DNA of 64,000 nucleotides from Deltaproteobacteria bacterium (lineage in GTDB: Bacteria; Desulfobacterota; Desulfobacteria; Desulfobacterales; SpSt-501): contig JACRCN010000031.1 of the NCBI GenBank assembly GCA_016219005.1, positions 62,001-126,000 of the forward strand, read 5' to 3'. The first letter of the stretch is position 1. Every line of letters begins with the position of its first letter. Shown here piece after piece: positions 33,537 through 43,078 of this stretch. Both the position numbers and the translations under genes were made by a program. The notes beneath the pieces were generated by a model. It had not been told where the DNA came from, ran no database searches, and saw only the letters and a list, made by a program, of their open reading frames with translations.

Positions 33537-36002
33537 TTACAGGTCTTTTGTCATCGCTTTCTTCAACCGGTCGAACTGCGCATCCAGCTCGGCCATGTGT
33601 CCCCCGGCGGCGTCCAGGTCGCCGGCCCTGGCCGCTTTCTCCATCTCGAAGGCCACCGTGCACAGGGCCTCGCCGCCGACGTTGGCGGAGGCGCCCTTGA
33701 TGGCGTGTGCCTGGCGCTCGGCGCCCGGGGCATCCCTGGCCTCCAGGTATCCCCGCAGCATTTCGATCTGCTGCGGGATGTCTTCGAGAAAGCCTTCGGC
33801 CACCGTTTGAGCCAACTCCTCATCGTCCATCAGCCGGGCCATCATGCCCGCCTTGTCGAAGATGGGAGCTTGAGGCTCGGCGATTGAAACGTCTGTGACG
33901 CCACCGTCCCGCTGATCATTTCGCGCCTTTCGTAGTTCCCCTTCTTCCTTAGGCAGCCATTTGTCCAGCGCTTCCGCCAACGCCTGGGGAGCAATCGGCT
34001 TGGTGACGTAGTCATTCATGCCCGCCTCGAGGCAGCGCTCCCGGTCGCCCTGCATGGCGTGGGCGGTCATGGCGATGATGGGGACCTGGTGGTTCTGGAC
34101 TGCGGATTGAGCACTGCGGATGTGGCGCGTGGCTTCGAAGCCATCCATCACAGGCATTTGGACATCCATGAGCAGCAGATCGTAGGGGATGATCTCGAGG
34201 GATTTGAGCGCCTCCGCACCGTTGGCCACCGCGTCCGCGCGCAGGCCCAGTTTCTTCAGGATGCCCAGGGCCACCTGCTGGTTGGTGATGTTGTCCTCTA
34301 CCAGCAGGATGCGGACGGCACTCAGACGGGCGCCACTGGCCGCGGGGGCCGCGGCGACGTGCTCCGCGGTGTCGACTCCCCCAAAATACTCGCGCAACTG
34401 CGCGTCGATCAGCGCGACCTGCTGCCGCGCTTCGCAGACGTCATCCAACAGGGTATGGGATGCCATGTTGCTCGCAGCGATTCGCTGCAGCGTTCCGTCG
34501 ACGCTGCCGAGAATTGGGAGGACGTCATTGGAGAGATTTCTCAGTGCCCGTTGGGCCTGGCCGGTCAGGATGCCCGACAGCCCCGCCCCCGCTCGCTGCA
34601 CGTGGAGACCCTGGCTGTCTATGTGGAACTCTCGCAGTTCTTTGGTGTGATCGCTGCCGGCGTGCTTCACGATAGTGACAAAGCGGCGCAGCGATCCTTC
34701 GACCTCAGCCATCGAGAACTTGATAGAACTGGCCGCCAGATGAGCAAGCCAAAGCAGGTCATCGTCAGATTCCCCTCCCATGCGCCGGGCGTCCTGGATG
34801 AACAATGATGTCACTCCAGCCGCGAGAAGAATATCCGTCATCACCAACACATGCTGGCGAAGACTGTCGTGACTCCCGGCGATCTGAGCGAGGCCATCGA
34901 CGCTGTCGCAGATGAACCGGTCGGGCCTGGCGCGACACACCTCATAGATCAGCTGATCGACGACTTCTTCGATCGAGATCCCCAATGGGTGGAAATGCAG
35001 AATGCGCAGTTGGCCCGATACGACGGCCGGCCGCCAATCCATCCCCAGCGACTCAGCGCCTGCCATGATGCCCTCAGCGTCGTCCTTCAAACTCAGGACT
35101 ATACCCTGGCCACCGCTTTTCAAACCCCTATCCAGAAAGTGACTGCTCAACACCGTTTTGCCACACCCGGCGTAGCCGCTGACGACCGCCTGCGAGCCGG
35201 GCAGAAGCCCGCCACACAGCATGGCATCAAGGCCCTTGACCCCGAAGGTCACCCGCTCCCGCGAGGCGGGTGCTGATGTCGGAAGGACCTTTCTCACGTC
35301 TTTGGCGCGCAGCCGCGGAAAAATGCGGAAGCCGCCAGTGTCGAGCTGGAAGGGATGCAGGCCCGACACATGCCCATGGCCGCGGGTCTTGCGAACCTCG
35401 AGATACCGGGTGTTTTCGCCGTGCGCTCCCTCGCTCTTGTTGTGCAGCCGCAGCGAAGCGTCCACCAGATACTCTTCGAACGCGATCGTTTCTTCGTCCT
35501 GCCGTTCGAGTTCTTTCACCAGTAGCGCATTGACGCCAGCGATCTTGAGGTTGGTCAGGATGCCCGAGAGAATCTCGCGCAGCTTGATCTCGTCGGAGGA
35601 CACGCGCTTGAAATGGGTAATGCTGTCGATCAGCAAACGCCGTACGCCGATTTCCTTCACGATCTTCTCGACCAAATCGCTCTTGCCGCGAAAACTTTCC
35701 AGGACTCTCGACGGCGGAGTCCAGATGACACGCAACATGCCGGCTTCTTCGAGCGCGTGAATATCGATGCCGTAGTTCAAGGCTTCGGCATAGACCTGCC
35801 GGGGGAATTCCTCAAATGTGACGAGCAGTCCCGGCTCTTGATACCGGGTGGCGCCCTCGTAAAGAATCCTGACGCCCAGGGTGGATTTCCCGCTTCCCGG
35901 GGGCCCTTCAATGAGCAGACTATTCCCCCGGACGATACCGCCCTCGAGCAGTTGATCGAGTCCAGGTATCCCCGTCGGCATGAGTTGGGACGCATCGCTC
36001 AT
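33537..36002 (-). CDS. Dual KaiC-like ATPase fused to receiver and HPT domains
   Basis: 821 residues from ATG 36000-36002. Domain 1 (about 10-240) is KaiC/RAD55-like: Walker A IEGPPGSGKSTL, catalytic glutamates in VTFEEFPR, and the terminal VRKTRGHGHVSGLHPF. Domain 2 (about 250-500) has Walker A GYAGCGKTVLSS but KDD where the glutamate pair should be. A linker leads to a receiver (about 564-680, phospho-Asp in [13 protein letters not shown], Lys in VTKPI) and an HPT domain (about 720-815, phospho-His in QAHAIKGASAN). It could couple ATPase state to a phosphorelay. The REC-HPT part is a near-identical copy of the end of the hybrid kinase at 38746. The start overlaps the TGA of the GspE-like gene by one base (TGATG), so the two are coupled. 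Confidence 0.9.
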   Translation of the reverse strand: MSDASQLMPTGIPGLDQLLEGGIVRGNSLLIEGPPGSGKSTLGVRILYEGATRYQEPGLLVTFEEFPRQVYAEALNYGIDIHALEEAGMLRVIWTPPSRVLESFRGKSDLVEKIVKEIGVRRLLIDSITHFKRVSSDEIKLREILSGILTNLKIAGVNALLVKELERQDEETIAFEEYLVDASLRLHNKSEGAHGENTRYLEVRKTRGHGHVSGLHPFQLDTGGFRIFPRLRAKDVRKVLPTSAPASRERVTFGVKGLDAMLCGGLLPGSQAVVSGYAGCGKTVLSSHFLDRGLKSGGQGIVLSLKDDAEGIMAGAESLGMDWRPAVVSGQLRILHFHPLGISIEEVVDQLIYEVCRARPDRFICDSVDGLAQIAGSHDSLRQHVLVMTDILLAAGVTSLFIQDARRMGGESDDDLLWLAHLAASSIKFSMAEVEGSLRRFVTIVKHAGSDHTKELREFHIDSQGLHVQRAGAGLSGILTGQAQRALRNLSNDVLPILGSVDGTLQRIAASNMASHTLLDDVCEARQQVALIDAQLREYFGGVDTAEHVAAAPAASGARLSAVRILLVEDNITNQQVALGILKKLGLRADAVANGAEALKSLEIIPYDLLLMDVQMPVMDGFEATRHIRSAQSAVQNHQVPIIAMTAHAMQGDRERCLEAGMNDYVTKPIAPQALAEALDKWLPKEEGELRKARNDQRDGGVTDVSIAEPQAPIFDKAGMMARLMDDEELAQTVAEGFLEDIPQQIEMLRGYLEARDAPGAERQAHAIKGASANVGGEALCTVAFEMEKAARAGDLDAAGGHMAELDAQFDRLKKAMTKDL
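33552..34315. repeat. REC-HPT duplication, copy A
   Basis: This segment aligns base for base, without gaps, to 38764-39527 at a constant offset of 5212 (checked at both ends and in the middle). The encoded receiver and HPT domains differ at roughly 20 of 255 residues. Similarity stops abruptly at the first receiver strand (RILLVEDN) and near the last codons of both genes. Confidence 0.9.
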
Positions 36003-37951
36003 CACAAACCACCTCCGCAGAACGGACAGGAATCCCGCTTGCCGGCCAGGGGTGCCTGGCAATGCGGACAGTAGGTTTTACGCAACTCGCTTTCGACTTC
36101 CAGGCCGCAGTTCGGACAGGCTTCCCAGGTCGGGTCGAGCGGGTGTTCGCAGCCCGCGCATTTCTCCTTGAGCACGTGCTGGCAGAAAGGACACACCGCG
36201 AAATCCAGACTGACTACCTGGCCGCAATGGATGCACAATTGCTCGCGACCCAAATCCGTAAGAACAGCCCGCTGAATCTCAGCGACCGACGTCGTCCCGC
36301 TCAGGACGGCGCGCTTCGCGAACTCAGACATTGGGATCATGCCGCTTTGCCTGGCGGCATGTTGGATGGCAAACGACGAGGCACGTTCAATAATCAACTT
36401 GAGAATGTTCTCGGACACCGGCAGGTATTCGTAGATGGCCGAGCGGCCCTTGAAGCCCGTGCCCGAGCACGTTTTGCACCCTCGACCGCGATGTAGTTCG
36501 TTGATCTTGGGATAGCCGAGCACGGCCAGTTCCGATTGGTTTGGCGTGTACGTCTCTTTGCAGTCTATGCACAGAACGCGAATGAGCCGTTGCGCCAGCA
36601 CCCCTTTGAGCGTCGCTGCAACCAGGTAGGGCGGCGCGCCCATCTCGACCAAGCGGGGAATAGCCTGGGCGGCGTCGTTGGTGTGAATGGTGCTGAAAAC
36701 CTTATGTCCCGTCAGCGCGGCTCGACAGGCAATCTCGACCGTCGCGGCGTCGCGGATTTCCCCAATTAGAATTACATCAGGATCTTGCCGCAGGAACGAC
36801 CGCAATCCAGAGGCAAATGTCAGTCCGATGTCCTCACGCACCTGTACCTGGGTGATTCTCTGAAGCGAATATTCGATCGGGTCCTCGAGCGTCACGACAT
36901 TGACCGACTCGCAGTCTATCGCGTTAAGCGTGGCATAGAGCGTGGTGGTTTTGCCGCTGCCAGTGGGGCCGGTGACCAGGAAGAACCCCTGGGGGGTTCG
37001 CAAGAGATCGGCGTAGCCTTCGCTGACCGCCGGAGGCATGCCCAGGTTGTCCAACTCAAGCAGCCCCTTAGCCTTGCTCAACAGGCGAATGACGACCTTT
37101 TCGCCGAATTGCGAGGGAATGCTGGATATCCGCAAATCGAGCAGGTGGTCCCCCTTTTTCAGGGTATGGCGTCCATCCTGTGGCATTCGTCGTTCCGCGA
37201 TGTCCATCCCCCCGAGGATCTTGACACGCGACACCACAGAGGCGGATACACTCGCCGGCAGTATCGCCGCCCTGCGCAACACGCCGTCGAGGCGAAAGCG
37301 CACGACCAGTTCGTGTTCCTTGGATTCAATGTGAATATCCGTGGCGCCGCGCATGCTGGCTTCGTCAACCAGTTTGTCCACCAGGGCGGTCGCGGACTGC
37401 TCGCCCTCTTTGCTAAACGACAAGAGCACGTCCGAGCGATCTCCAACCTGCGTCCGCCGGTCTGTCGGCACTTGTCGTGCCTTGCCATTGTTGCCGCGTG
37501 CCGACGCCGACAGTTCGCGCTCCATGTCGTCGTAGCGACGCTTGATCGTATCGCGCAAGTCGTGCCGAAGAGCCACCATGGGCGTGACAGTCCGGTTGGC
37601 AATCTGCGAAATGGCTGCGCTGGTCTTGGCGTCGGAGGGATTGAAGAATGCGACTTTCATTGCCTGGCCGTCCGTGCCCACGGGGAAGACCAGGTGTCTG
37701 GCCGCCAGTCTGCGTGGAATAACCGAAAGCAGCGCTGGATCGCCAGGGGTTTCCTCCAGGTCAACGGCCGGACAGAAATATTCGTTCTCGAGGATCTTGA
37801 GCAACATCTTGCGCGGGAATTTTCGCTTCCGGATCAGAATCTCTTCCAGAAAGCAGTCCTCTGACCTTGCCTTGGCCAGCGCGTCCCGGCAATCCATAAG
37901 CGTCAGAAACTGCCTCTCGACGAGTATATGTCCCAAGGGATCGTCAATCAT
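36002..37951 (-). CDS. GspE/PilB-type ATPase with MshEN-like N-terminus and zinc-ribbon tail
   Basis: 649 residues. The first 140 (PLGHILVERQFLTLMD..., FLEEILIRKRKFPRKMLL) look like an MshEN/GspE-N pair, a fold that binds cyclic di-GMP in MshE. The ATPase core has Walker A VTGPTGSGKTTTLYA (near 325), the Asp box ITLEDPIEYS-like TLEDPIEYS, Walker B ILIGEIRDAATV, a His box STIHTNDA, and the C-2 zinc module (CIDC ... CKTC). Unusually, about 85 residues follow with paired CxxC ribbons (CIHCG...CPFC, CAGC...CPNCG, CPHC...CPFCG). It would power pilus or type II secretion-like assembly; only one pilin-like gene is nearby. Coupled to the KaiC-like gene. Confidence 0.88.
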   Translation of the reverse strand: MIDDPLGHILVERQFLTLMDCRDALAKARSEDCFLEEILIRKRKFPRKMLLKILENEYFCPAVDLEETPGDPALLSVIPRRLAARHLVFPVGTDGQAMKVAFFNPSDAKTSAAISQIANRTVTPMVALRHDLRDTIKRRYDDMERELSASARGNNGKARQVPTDRRTQVGDRSDVLLSFSKEGEQSATALVDKLVDEASMRGATDIHIESKEHELVVRFRLDGVLRRAAILPASVSASVVSRVKILGGMDIAERRMPQDGRHTLKKGDHLLDLRISSIPSQFGEKVVIRLLSKAKGLLELDNLGMPPAVSEGYADLLRTPQGFFLVTGPTGSGKTTTLYATLNAIDCESVNVVTLEDPIEYSLQRITQVQVREDIGLTFASGLRSFLRQDPDVILIGEIRDAATVEIACRAALTGHKVFSTIHTNDAAQAIPRLVEMGAPPYLVAATLKGVLAQRLIRVLCIDCKETYTPNQSELAVLGYPKINELHRGRGCKTCSGTGFKGRSAIYEYLPVSENILKLIIERASSFAIQHAARQSGMIPMSEFAKRAVLSGTTSVAEIQRAVLTDLGREQLCIHCGQVVSLDFAVCPFCQHVLKEKCAGCEHPLDPTWEACPNCGLEVESELRKTYCPHCQAPLAGKRDSCPFCGGGL

Positions 37952-38006
37952 GACTGCCTCGTCTTTTCATGTTCCGTCCCCGTACGGCCGCTCCTACCAG
38001 GGGCCG

Positions 38007-38246
38007 TCATTGACTCCTCGAGGAACCGATGGTGAGGGGATTGCGGATGCGGCTCAGAACCTCCAGTCCATCCATTACCGGCATCATCCAGTCGAGAATG
38101 GCCAGCTTGGGCGCACCGGGTCTCTGCAGCTTATCCCACGCCTCGGCGCTGTTGACGGTTTCCACCACCTCATGCCCGCCATTTTTCAACACGCTCGCCA
38201 GCACGGTGCAGGACGTGAAATCTTCTTCGGCAATCAGGATGCGCAT
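38007..38246 (-). CDS. Truncated receiver domain protein
   Basis: 79 residues from ATG 38244-38246. The first half of a receiver is clear (MRILIAEEDFTS with acidic residues, phospho-Asp in AILDWMMPVMDGLEVL), but the chain ends after LSRIRNPLTIGSSRSQ, so beta strands 4 and 5 with the conserved Thr/Ser and Lys are missing. The frame ends 55 bases before the GspE-like start, too short for the rest. Either a recent truncation or a decoy phospho-acceptor. The frame is open up to 38297. Confidence 0.6.
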   Translation of the reverse strand: MRILIAEEDFTSCTVLASVLKNGGHEVVETVNSAEAWDKLQRPGAPKLAILDWMMPVMDGLEVLSRIRNPLTIGSSRSQ

Positions 38247-38299
38247 TGGAAAACCTTCTTGCCATTTGACACGCATTAGATTGCGTAGCTCCACCACAT

Positions 38300-38719
38300 T
38301 TAAGAGGCATCCAAATTGCCCGGTGATGAGATCACCCTCATCTTGCGCAGTTCTGGCAACAGTTTTGCTTTGTCGATGGGTTTGATCAAGTAGTAGTCAC
38401 ATTTATGCTCACGGGCCTTCATAACGTTAGTTTTATCGGCAAGGGCTGAGGTCATGATGATTTTCACACGGTCCGGACCTGCGATGCCTTTCGTCTCTTC
38501 CATCAGCCGAATTTCCTTTAGTGCTTCCTGTCCGTCCATTTCGGGCATCATGATGTCCAGGCAGATCAGGTCGTAGGGTTCGCCCGCCTTCAGTGCCAGA
38601 CGTACGGCCTCAAGCGCCTCCTTGCCGTTGACGGCGATATGGATCGTGCCATACAGTTTCAAAATTTCCTGCAGCAGCAGGCGACTGGTGAAATCATCTT
38701 CGACGATCAGTGCTTTCAT
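38300..38719 (-). CDS. Single-domain response regulator (CheY-like)
   Basis: 139 residues from ATG 38717-38719 (a GTG at 38743 is a possible earlier start). Receiver residues are complete: MKALIVEDDFTS, phospho-Asp in LICLDIMMPEMDG, Thr/Ser in IIMTSA, Lys in LIKPIDKAK. No output domain. It follows the hybrid kinase closely on the same strand, so it is a likely acceptor from the HPT domains of this cluster. Confidence 0.88.
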   Translation of the reverse strand: MKALIVEDDFTSRLLLQEILKLYGTIHIAVNGKEALEAVRLALKAGEPYDLICLDIMMPEMDGQEALKEIRLMEETKGIAGPDRVKIIMTSALADKTNVMKAREHKCDYYLIKPIDKAKLLPELRKMRVISSPGNLDAS

Positions 38720-38745
38720 GGTTGCTTTCGCCTTTCGTGTCACTT

Positions 38746-41700
38746 CTAATTGATGAATTCATCCATCGCTTCCTTTAACCGGTCGAACTGCGTATCCAGC
38801 TCGGCCATGTGTCCTCTGGCGGCGTCCAGGTCGCCGGCCCTGGCCGCTTTCTCCATTTCGAAGGCCACCGCGCGCAGGGCCTCGCCGCCGACATTGGCGG
38901 AGGCGCCCTTGATGGTGTGTGCCTGGCGCTCGGCGTCCGGGGCATCCCTGGCCTCCAGGTATCCCCGCAGCGTCTCGATCTGCTGCGGGATGTCTTCGAG
39001 AAAGCCTTCGGCCACCGTTCGAGCCAACTCCTCATCGTCCATCAGCCGGGCCATCAATCCCGCCTTGTCGAAGATGGGAGCTTGAGACTCGACGATTGAA
39101 ACGTCTGTGACGCCACCGTCCCGCTGATCATTTCGCGCCTTTCGTAGTTCCCCTTCTTCCTTAGGCAGCCATTTGTCCAGCGTTTCCGCCAACGCCTGGG
39201 GAGCAATTGGCTTGGTGACGTAATCATTCATGCCCGCCTCGAGGCAGCGTTCCCGGTCGCCCTGCATGGCGTGGGCGGTCATGGCGATGATGGGAACCTG
39301 GTGGTCCTGGACTGCGGATTGCGCACTGCGGATGTGGCACGTGGCTTCGAAGCCATCCATTACAGGCATCTGGACATCCATGAGCACCAGATCGTAGAGG
39401 ATGGTCTCGAGGGATTTGAGCGCCTCCGCACCGTTGGCCACCGCGTCCGCGCGCAGGCCCAGTTTCTTCAGGATGCCTAGGGCCACTTGCTGGTTGGTGA
39501 TGTTGTCCTCGACCAGCAGAATGCGCGCCTTGCGGCCGGCGAACCAGTTCAGCGTCTCGCGCGCCGTGTGGCGGGTAACGATGGGCTGCGGCGTCGGTTC
39601 CGCCCCGGCTCGCTCCGCCAGCGCCAGGGACAGAACGACCTTCAGTTCCTGGTGCCGTATCGGCTTGGTCGCATATGCCGCGAAACCGATCTCCTGAAAG
39701 CGCCGGGCGTCGCCCCGCGTACCCAGGGACGTCAGCATCACCATCCGGGTGTCAGCCAAGCGCACGTCCGCCTTGATGGCCCGGCCCAGAGCCTCACCGT
39801 CCATGCCCGGCATCTGCATATCGATTATGGCAATCCGGAAGGGGTCGTGCTCGTCCAGCGCCCGAAAGAGGGCCTCGAGCGCCCCGGGGCCGTCCTGCGC
39901 CTCCGCCGGGCGCAGGCCCCAGGAGGTCAGGCGGGTGGTGAGGATTTCGCGGCTGGTGCCGTTGTCGTCCACGATCAGCGCGTGCACGCCGAGCAGGTCG
40001 GCGGGCGGACGACTTGCCACCTGCGCCCCGTCAGCCTGTGTGCCCAGGCGCGCGGTGAACCAGAACTCCGAGCCTTTGCCCTCTTCGCTAATTACGCCGG
40101 CCTCACCGCCCATCAGCTCGGCCAGTTGCTTCGAGATGGCCAACCCCAGGCCGGTGCCGCCGAACTTGCGCGTGGTGGAGGCATCCACTTGGCTGAACTT
40201 GTCGAAGAGCAGGCCGAGTTTGGCTGCCGGGATGCCGATGCCCGTGTCGCGTACCGAGAAGCGGAGCAGTACGTTATTTTGATTTTTTCGCGCTGTTTGC
40301 GTGTTTCGTAGTCCCATCTCTTCCACCAGCGAGACGCGGACCGCCACCTCCCCGGCGTGGGTAAACTTGACGGCGTTGCCCGTAAGGTTGGTAAGAATCT
40401 GGCGCAGGCGGCCCGGGTCGCCGCGCAGCCGCGTGGGGACCGATGGATCGGCGGCGCAGAGCAGCTCCAATCCCTTCTCGTGAGCGCGCACGGCCAGCGT
40501 GGCGGTGAAGTCTTCCAGCAGGCTCGAAAGATCGAACTCCAACATCTCCAGGTCGAGTTTCTTCGCCTCGATTTTCGAGAAGTCGAGGATGTCGTTGATC
40601 AGGCCGAGCAGGGATTCGCCGCTGGCGCGCACGGTTTCGGCATAGCGGCGCTGCTCCTCGTTGAGCTCGGTGTCCAGCAGCAGGCCGGTCATGCCGATGA
40701 CCCCGTTCATGGGTGTTCGGATCTCGTGGCTCATGTTGGCCAGGAACTCGCTTTTGGCACTATTGGCCATTTCCGCCTGGGCGGCCATGCTGTTGGCGCA
40801 CGCGGTGGCCTCTTCAAGACGCAGATTGGTATCAAGCAGTTCATTCTCCGCCTGCTTGCGCGCCGTGATGTTATGAAAAATGCCTAACACGTGCTGCTGG
40901 CCCTGATGTTTAACAGGAAATCCCGTTGACTCTACATAGACCGGCTGACCGTCCAGAGTAATAAGACGGTGCTCTCTCATAGGGGCGGGCTGGTTTTCCA
41001 TACTACTGCGTTGGGCTCTTTTTGCTGATTCTTCCCGATCTTCGGGGTGGACCAAATTCAAATAGTCTTGTCCCACCAAATCTTCTGCCTTAGAAGCATG
41101 GAAGAGCGTGATGGCGGATGGGTTCGCATAAACGATTTTTCCCTCGATGTTCCGCAACAGCATCGACTCGGAAGAGGCTTCTACCAAAACTCGATAACGC
41201 TCCTCGCTCTCCAGCAGGTCCTTTTCTGCCCGTTTGCGCTCGGTGATGTCCTGAACCAGAGAGATAAAGTATAGTGGCTTTCCACTTTGATCACGCTGGA
41301 CACTGGCATTGATGAGAGTCCAGACCACCGAACCATTTTTGTGTACGAACCGCCGTTCTTGTTCACCACAGACGATTCTGCCTTCGATCAAATCTCTGAG
41401 AAATTGAGCACGCCGCCCCGAGTCGTCAGGGTAGGTGAAGTCAGTCACCGGCATTCCAATCAGCTCAGCTGGGCTATAACCTAATGTGCGTGTCATGGCC
41501 GTATTTACTTCACGGTAAATTCCATCAAGGCTCACTCTGGTTATACCAATAGATGCATTCTCGAAAATTCCCCGATACAACCCCTCACTTTGCAGCAGCA
41601 CTTCTTCAGTCCGCTTACTCTCGGTGATGTCGCGTGCCGTCGAGAGTGCGCCGGTCATTGTGCCTTGAGCATCCTTGAGAGCCCGGCACCACCAGGCAAG

Positions 41701-42483
41701 CAAGCGCTTCTGACCATCCCGTCGCCGCTGCCAGCTCTCAACATAGAACACCTGGTCGTCGCCGTTGAATAACGGCTGAACGGTGCCGTAAATGTCCTGT
41801 TCGCCTTCGAAGTAGAAGGCGGCTTCCTTGCCGATCACGTCCTCCCCGAAGAACTCAACACCGGCCCGATTGGCCCACGTGTAGACCTTATTGCAGTCCA
41901 CTTCCATGATGATTTCGGGAACGGCCACCAAGATGGCTTCCTGGCGGAGGGAAAGCTCCCGCAACAACTCTTCCGCTTGCTTGCGATCGGTGATGTCGCG
42001 GGTGATTGAAAGAATCACCTTTTCCTGATTCAAATCCAAAACTCGGGCGAACATAAGAGCAGTCTTGATCTGTCCATTTTTTCCTCGGAATCTGGACTCA
42101 AAATTTTTAGCAACGCCCTCGGTTATGAGGTCGTTAACCAAGCGTTCCCTATCTATCGGGTCATGCCAAATGTTGAGCTCAATAGAGGTTTTTCCGATAG
42201 CATCCTCGCGGGTATAGCCTGTTAACTTTGTGAAACCTTCATTGATATCAATATACATCCCATCGGAAAGCCTATTAAAACATATCGAGTCTGGGCTTGT
42301 TTGAAAAGCCAACCGGAACTTCTCTTCACTTTGGCGTAGTGTTGTTTCAGAATCCAGAAGAATTTTTGTTTCGTGAGGAACAACGCTTTTATGTTGAGAA
42401 GCCTTTCGCTTCTGCTGCAGCTTTAGAACTTCGGCTTTGAGATCTTCAACTTGGCGGCGCAGGCATTCCATTTCATTCTTCAT
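38746..42483 (-). CDS. Hybrid histidine kinase: four PAS, HisKA, HATPase, two REC, HPT
   Basis: 1245 residues, no membrane helix, BarA/ArcB-type phosphorelay kinase. A coiled coil (1-45) is followed by PAS domains at about 50-165, 175-290, 300-420 and 425-545, HisKA with the His in [14 protein letters not shown] (near 592), HATPase (about 690-810, [18 protein letters not shown]), receiver 1 (about 830-955, [11 protein letters not shown]), receiver 2 (about 988-1105, [13 protein letters not shown]) and HPT (about 1145-1240, [11 protein letters not shown]). All phosphorylation residues are present. Receiver 2 and HPT are duplicated in the KaiC-like protein. It heads a run of minus-strand genes: receiver, truncated receiver, GspE-like, KaiC-like. 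The PAS ligands are unknown. Confidence 0.92.
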   Translation of the reverse strand: MKNEMECLRRQVEDLKAEVLKLQQKRKASQHKSVVPHETKILLDSETTLRQSEEKFRLAFQTSPDSICFNRLSDGMYIDINEGFTKLTGYTREDAIGKTSIELNIWHDPIDRERLVNDLITEGVAKNFESRFRGKNGQIKTALMFARVLDLNQEKVILSITRDITDRKQAEELLRELSLRQEAILVAVPEIIMEVDCNKVYTWANRAGVEFFGEDVIGKEAAFYFEGEQDIYGTVQPLFNGDDQVFYVESWQRRRDGQKRLLAWWCRALKDAQGTMTGALSTARDITESKRTEEVLLQSEGLYRGIFENASIGITRVSLDGIYREVNTAMTRTLGYSPAELIGMPVTDFTYPDDSGRRAQFLRDLIEGRIVCGEQERRFVHKNGSVVWTLINASVQRDQSGKPLYFISLVQDITERKRAEKDLLESEERYRVLVEASSESMLLRNIEGKIVYANPSAITLFHASKAEDLVGQDYLNLVHPEDREESAKRAQRSSMENQPAPMREHRLITLDGQPVYVESTGFPVKHQGQQHVLGIFHNITARKQAENELLDTNLRLEEATACANSMAAQAEMANSAKSEFLANMSHEIRTPMNGVIGMTGLLLDTELNEEQRRYAETVRASGESLLGLINDILDFSKIEAKKLDLEMLEFDLSSLLEDFTATLAVRAHEKGLELLCAADPSVPTRLRGDPGRLRQILTNLTGNAVKFTHAGEVAVRVSLVEEMGLRNTQTARKNQNNVLLRFSVRDTGIGIPAAKLGLLFDKFSQVDASTTRKFGGTGLGLAISKQLAELMGGEAGVISEEGKGSEFWFTARLGTQADGAQVASRPPADLLGVHALIVDDNGTSREILTTRLTSWGLRPAEAQDGPGALEALFRALDEHDPFRIAIIDMQMPGMDGEALGRAIKADVRLADTRMVMLTSLGTRGDARRFQEIGFAAYATKPIRHQELKVVLSLALAERAGAEPTPQPIVTRHTARETLNWFAGRKARILLVEDNITNQQVALGILKKLGLRADAVANGAEALKSLETILYDLVLMDVQMPVMDGFEATCHIRSAQSAVQDHQVPIIAMTAHAMQGDRERCLEAGMNDYVTKPIAPQALAETLDKWLPKEEGELRKARNDQRDGGVTDVSIVESQAPIFDKAGLMARLMDDEELARTVAEGFLEDIPQQIETLRGYLEARDAPDAERQAHTIKGASANVGGEALRAVAFEMEKAARAGDLDAARGHMAELDTQFDRLKEAMDEFIN
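38764..39527. repeat. REC-HPT duplication, copy B
   Basis: Partner of 33552-34315. It encodes receiver 2 and the HPT domain of the large hybrid kinase. Because this protein has the standard kinase-REC-REC-HPT order, it is the more likely donor, and the KaiC-like gene the recipient. Confidence 0.9.
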
Positions 42484-42661
42484 TAAACTGGGTCTCCGAT
42501 AGTTTCCGATATTTCTAGCTTAAATTTTATTTGTTAATTTTACCACATACCCCAATTTAATTAAATTTATTTTTTAACGGTGGCCTCCTACAAGACCTGC
42601 GATCAAAACTGCCCCTGGTAATCTTTTCTTTGTGATTAATAATTGGTCCAAAAGATTTCAC

Positions 42662-43078
42662 TTAATCAGACGACATCTTGGTGATTTCCCACTTGGCCGG
42701 AGAATTCGCTGTGGAGGGTTTGCGATCTAATTTGACCATCAGGTCCTTATAATGGACTTTTCCCCCGTCGAGTTTGGCGTTTGGGCTCCACTTATAATCT
42801 GGTCCTAAGCCCGTATCCATTTTTGCAAAAACCCCTTCGTCTTCAACCCATCCGGTGTTCGATAATTTTACCTTTGACCAAGTCAATGACTCTCGACCGT
42901 TAAGTTCAGTGACCGAACAAATTAATGCCTGCTTGGTGGCGTTTGATCCAAGGTCGATGAAGCGTGGGATAGACAAAGAGGCAAGGATACCAAGAATCGC
43001 GAGGACCGCGATTATTTCAATGAGGGTAAAGCCAGAGTTTTTCGATATGGATAAAATGATATAGAAAAACTTTTGCAT
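42662..43078 (-). CDS. Type IV pilin-like / pseudopilin protein
   Basis: 138 residues with a class III signal: a short basic and hydrophobic leader, then SGFTLIEIIAVLAILGILAS, where cleavage would fall between Gly and Phe, leaving the conserved Glu at position 5. The C-terminal globular part (about 55-138, charged, TWSKVKLSNTGW, DYKWSPNAKLDGG) has only one cysteine. It would be processed by a prepilin peptidase and assembled by a PilB/GspE ATPase, of which one lies 4.7 kb downstream. No other pilus genes are near. Confidence 0.85.
   Translation of the reverse strand: MQKFFYIILSISKNSGFTLIEIIAVLAILGILASLSIPRFIDLGSNATKQALICSVTELNGRESLTWSKVKLSNTGWVEDEGVFAKMDTGLGPDYKWSPNAKLDGGKVHYKDLMVKLDRKPSTANSPAKWEITKMSSD

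Noticed and set aside
33552-39527. Transposon as the cause of the REC-HPT duplication
   Set aside because: No terminal inverted repeats, target duplication or transposase; both copies are in-frame coding domains, so recombination or gene conversion is more likely.
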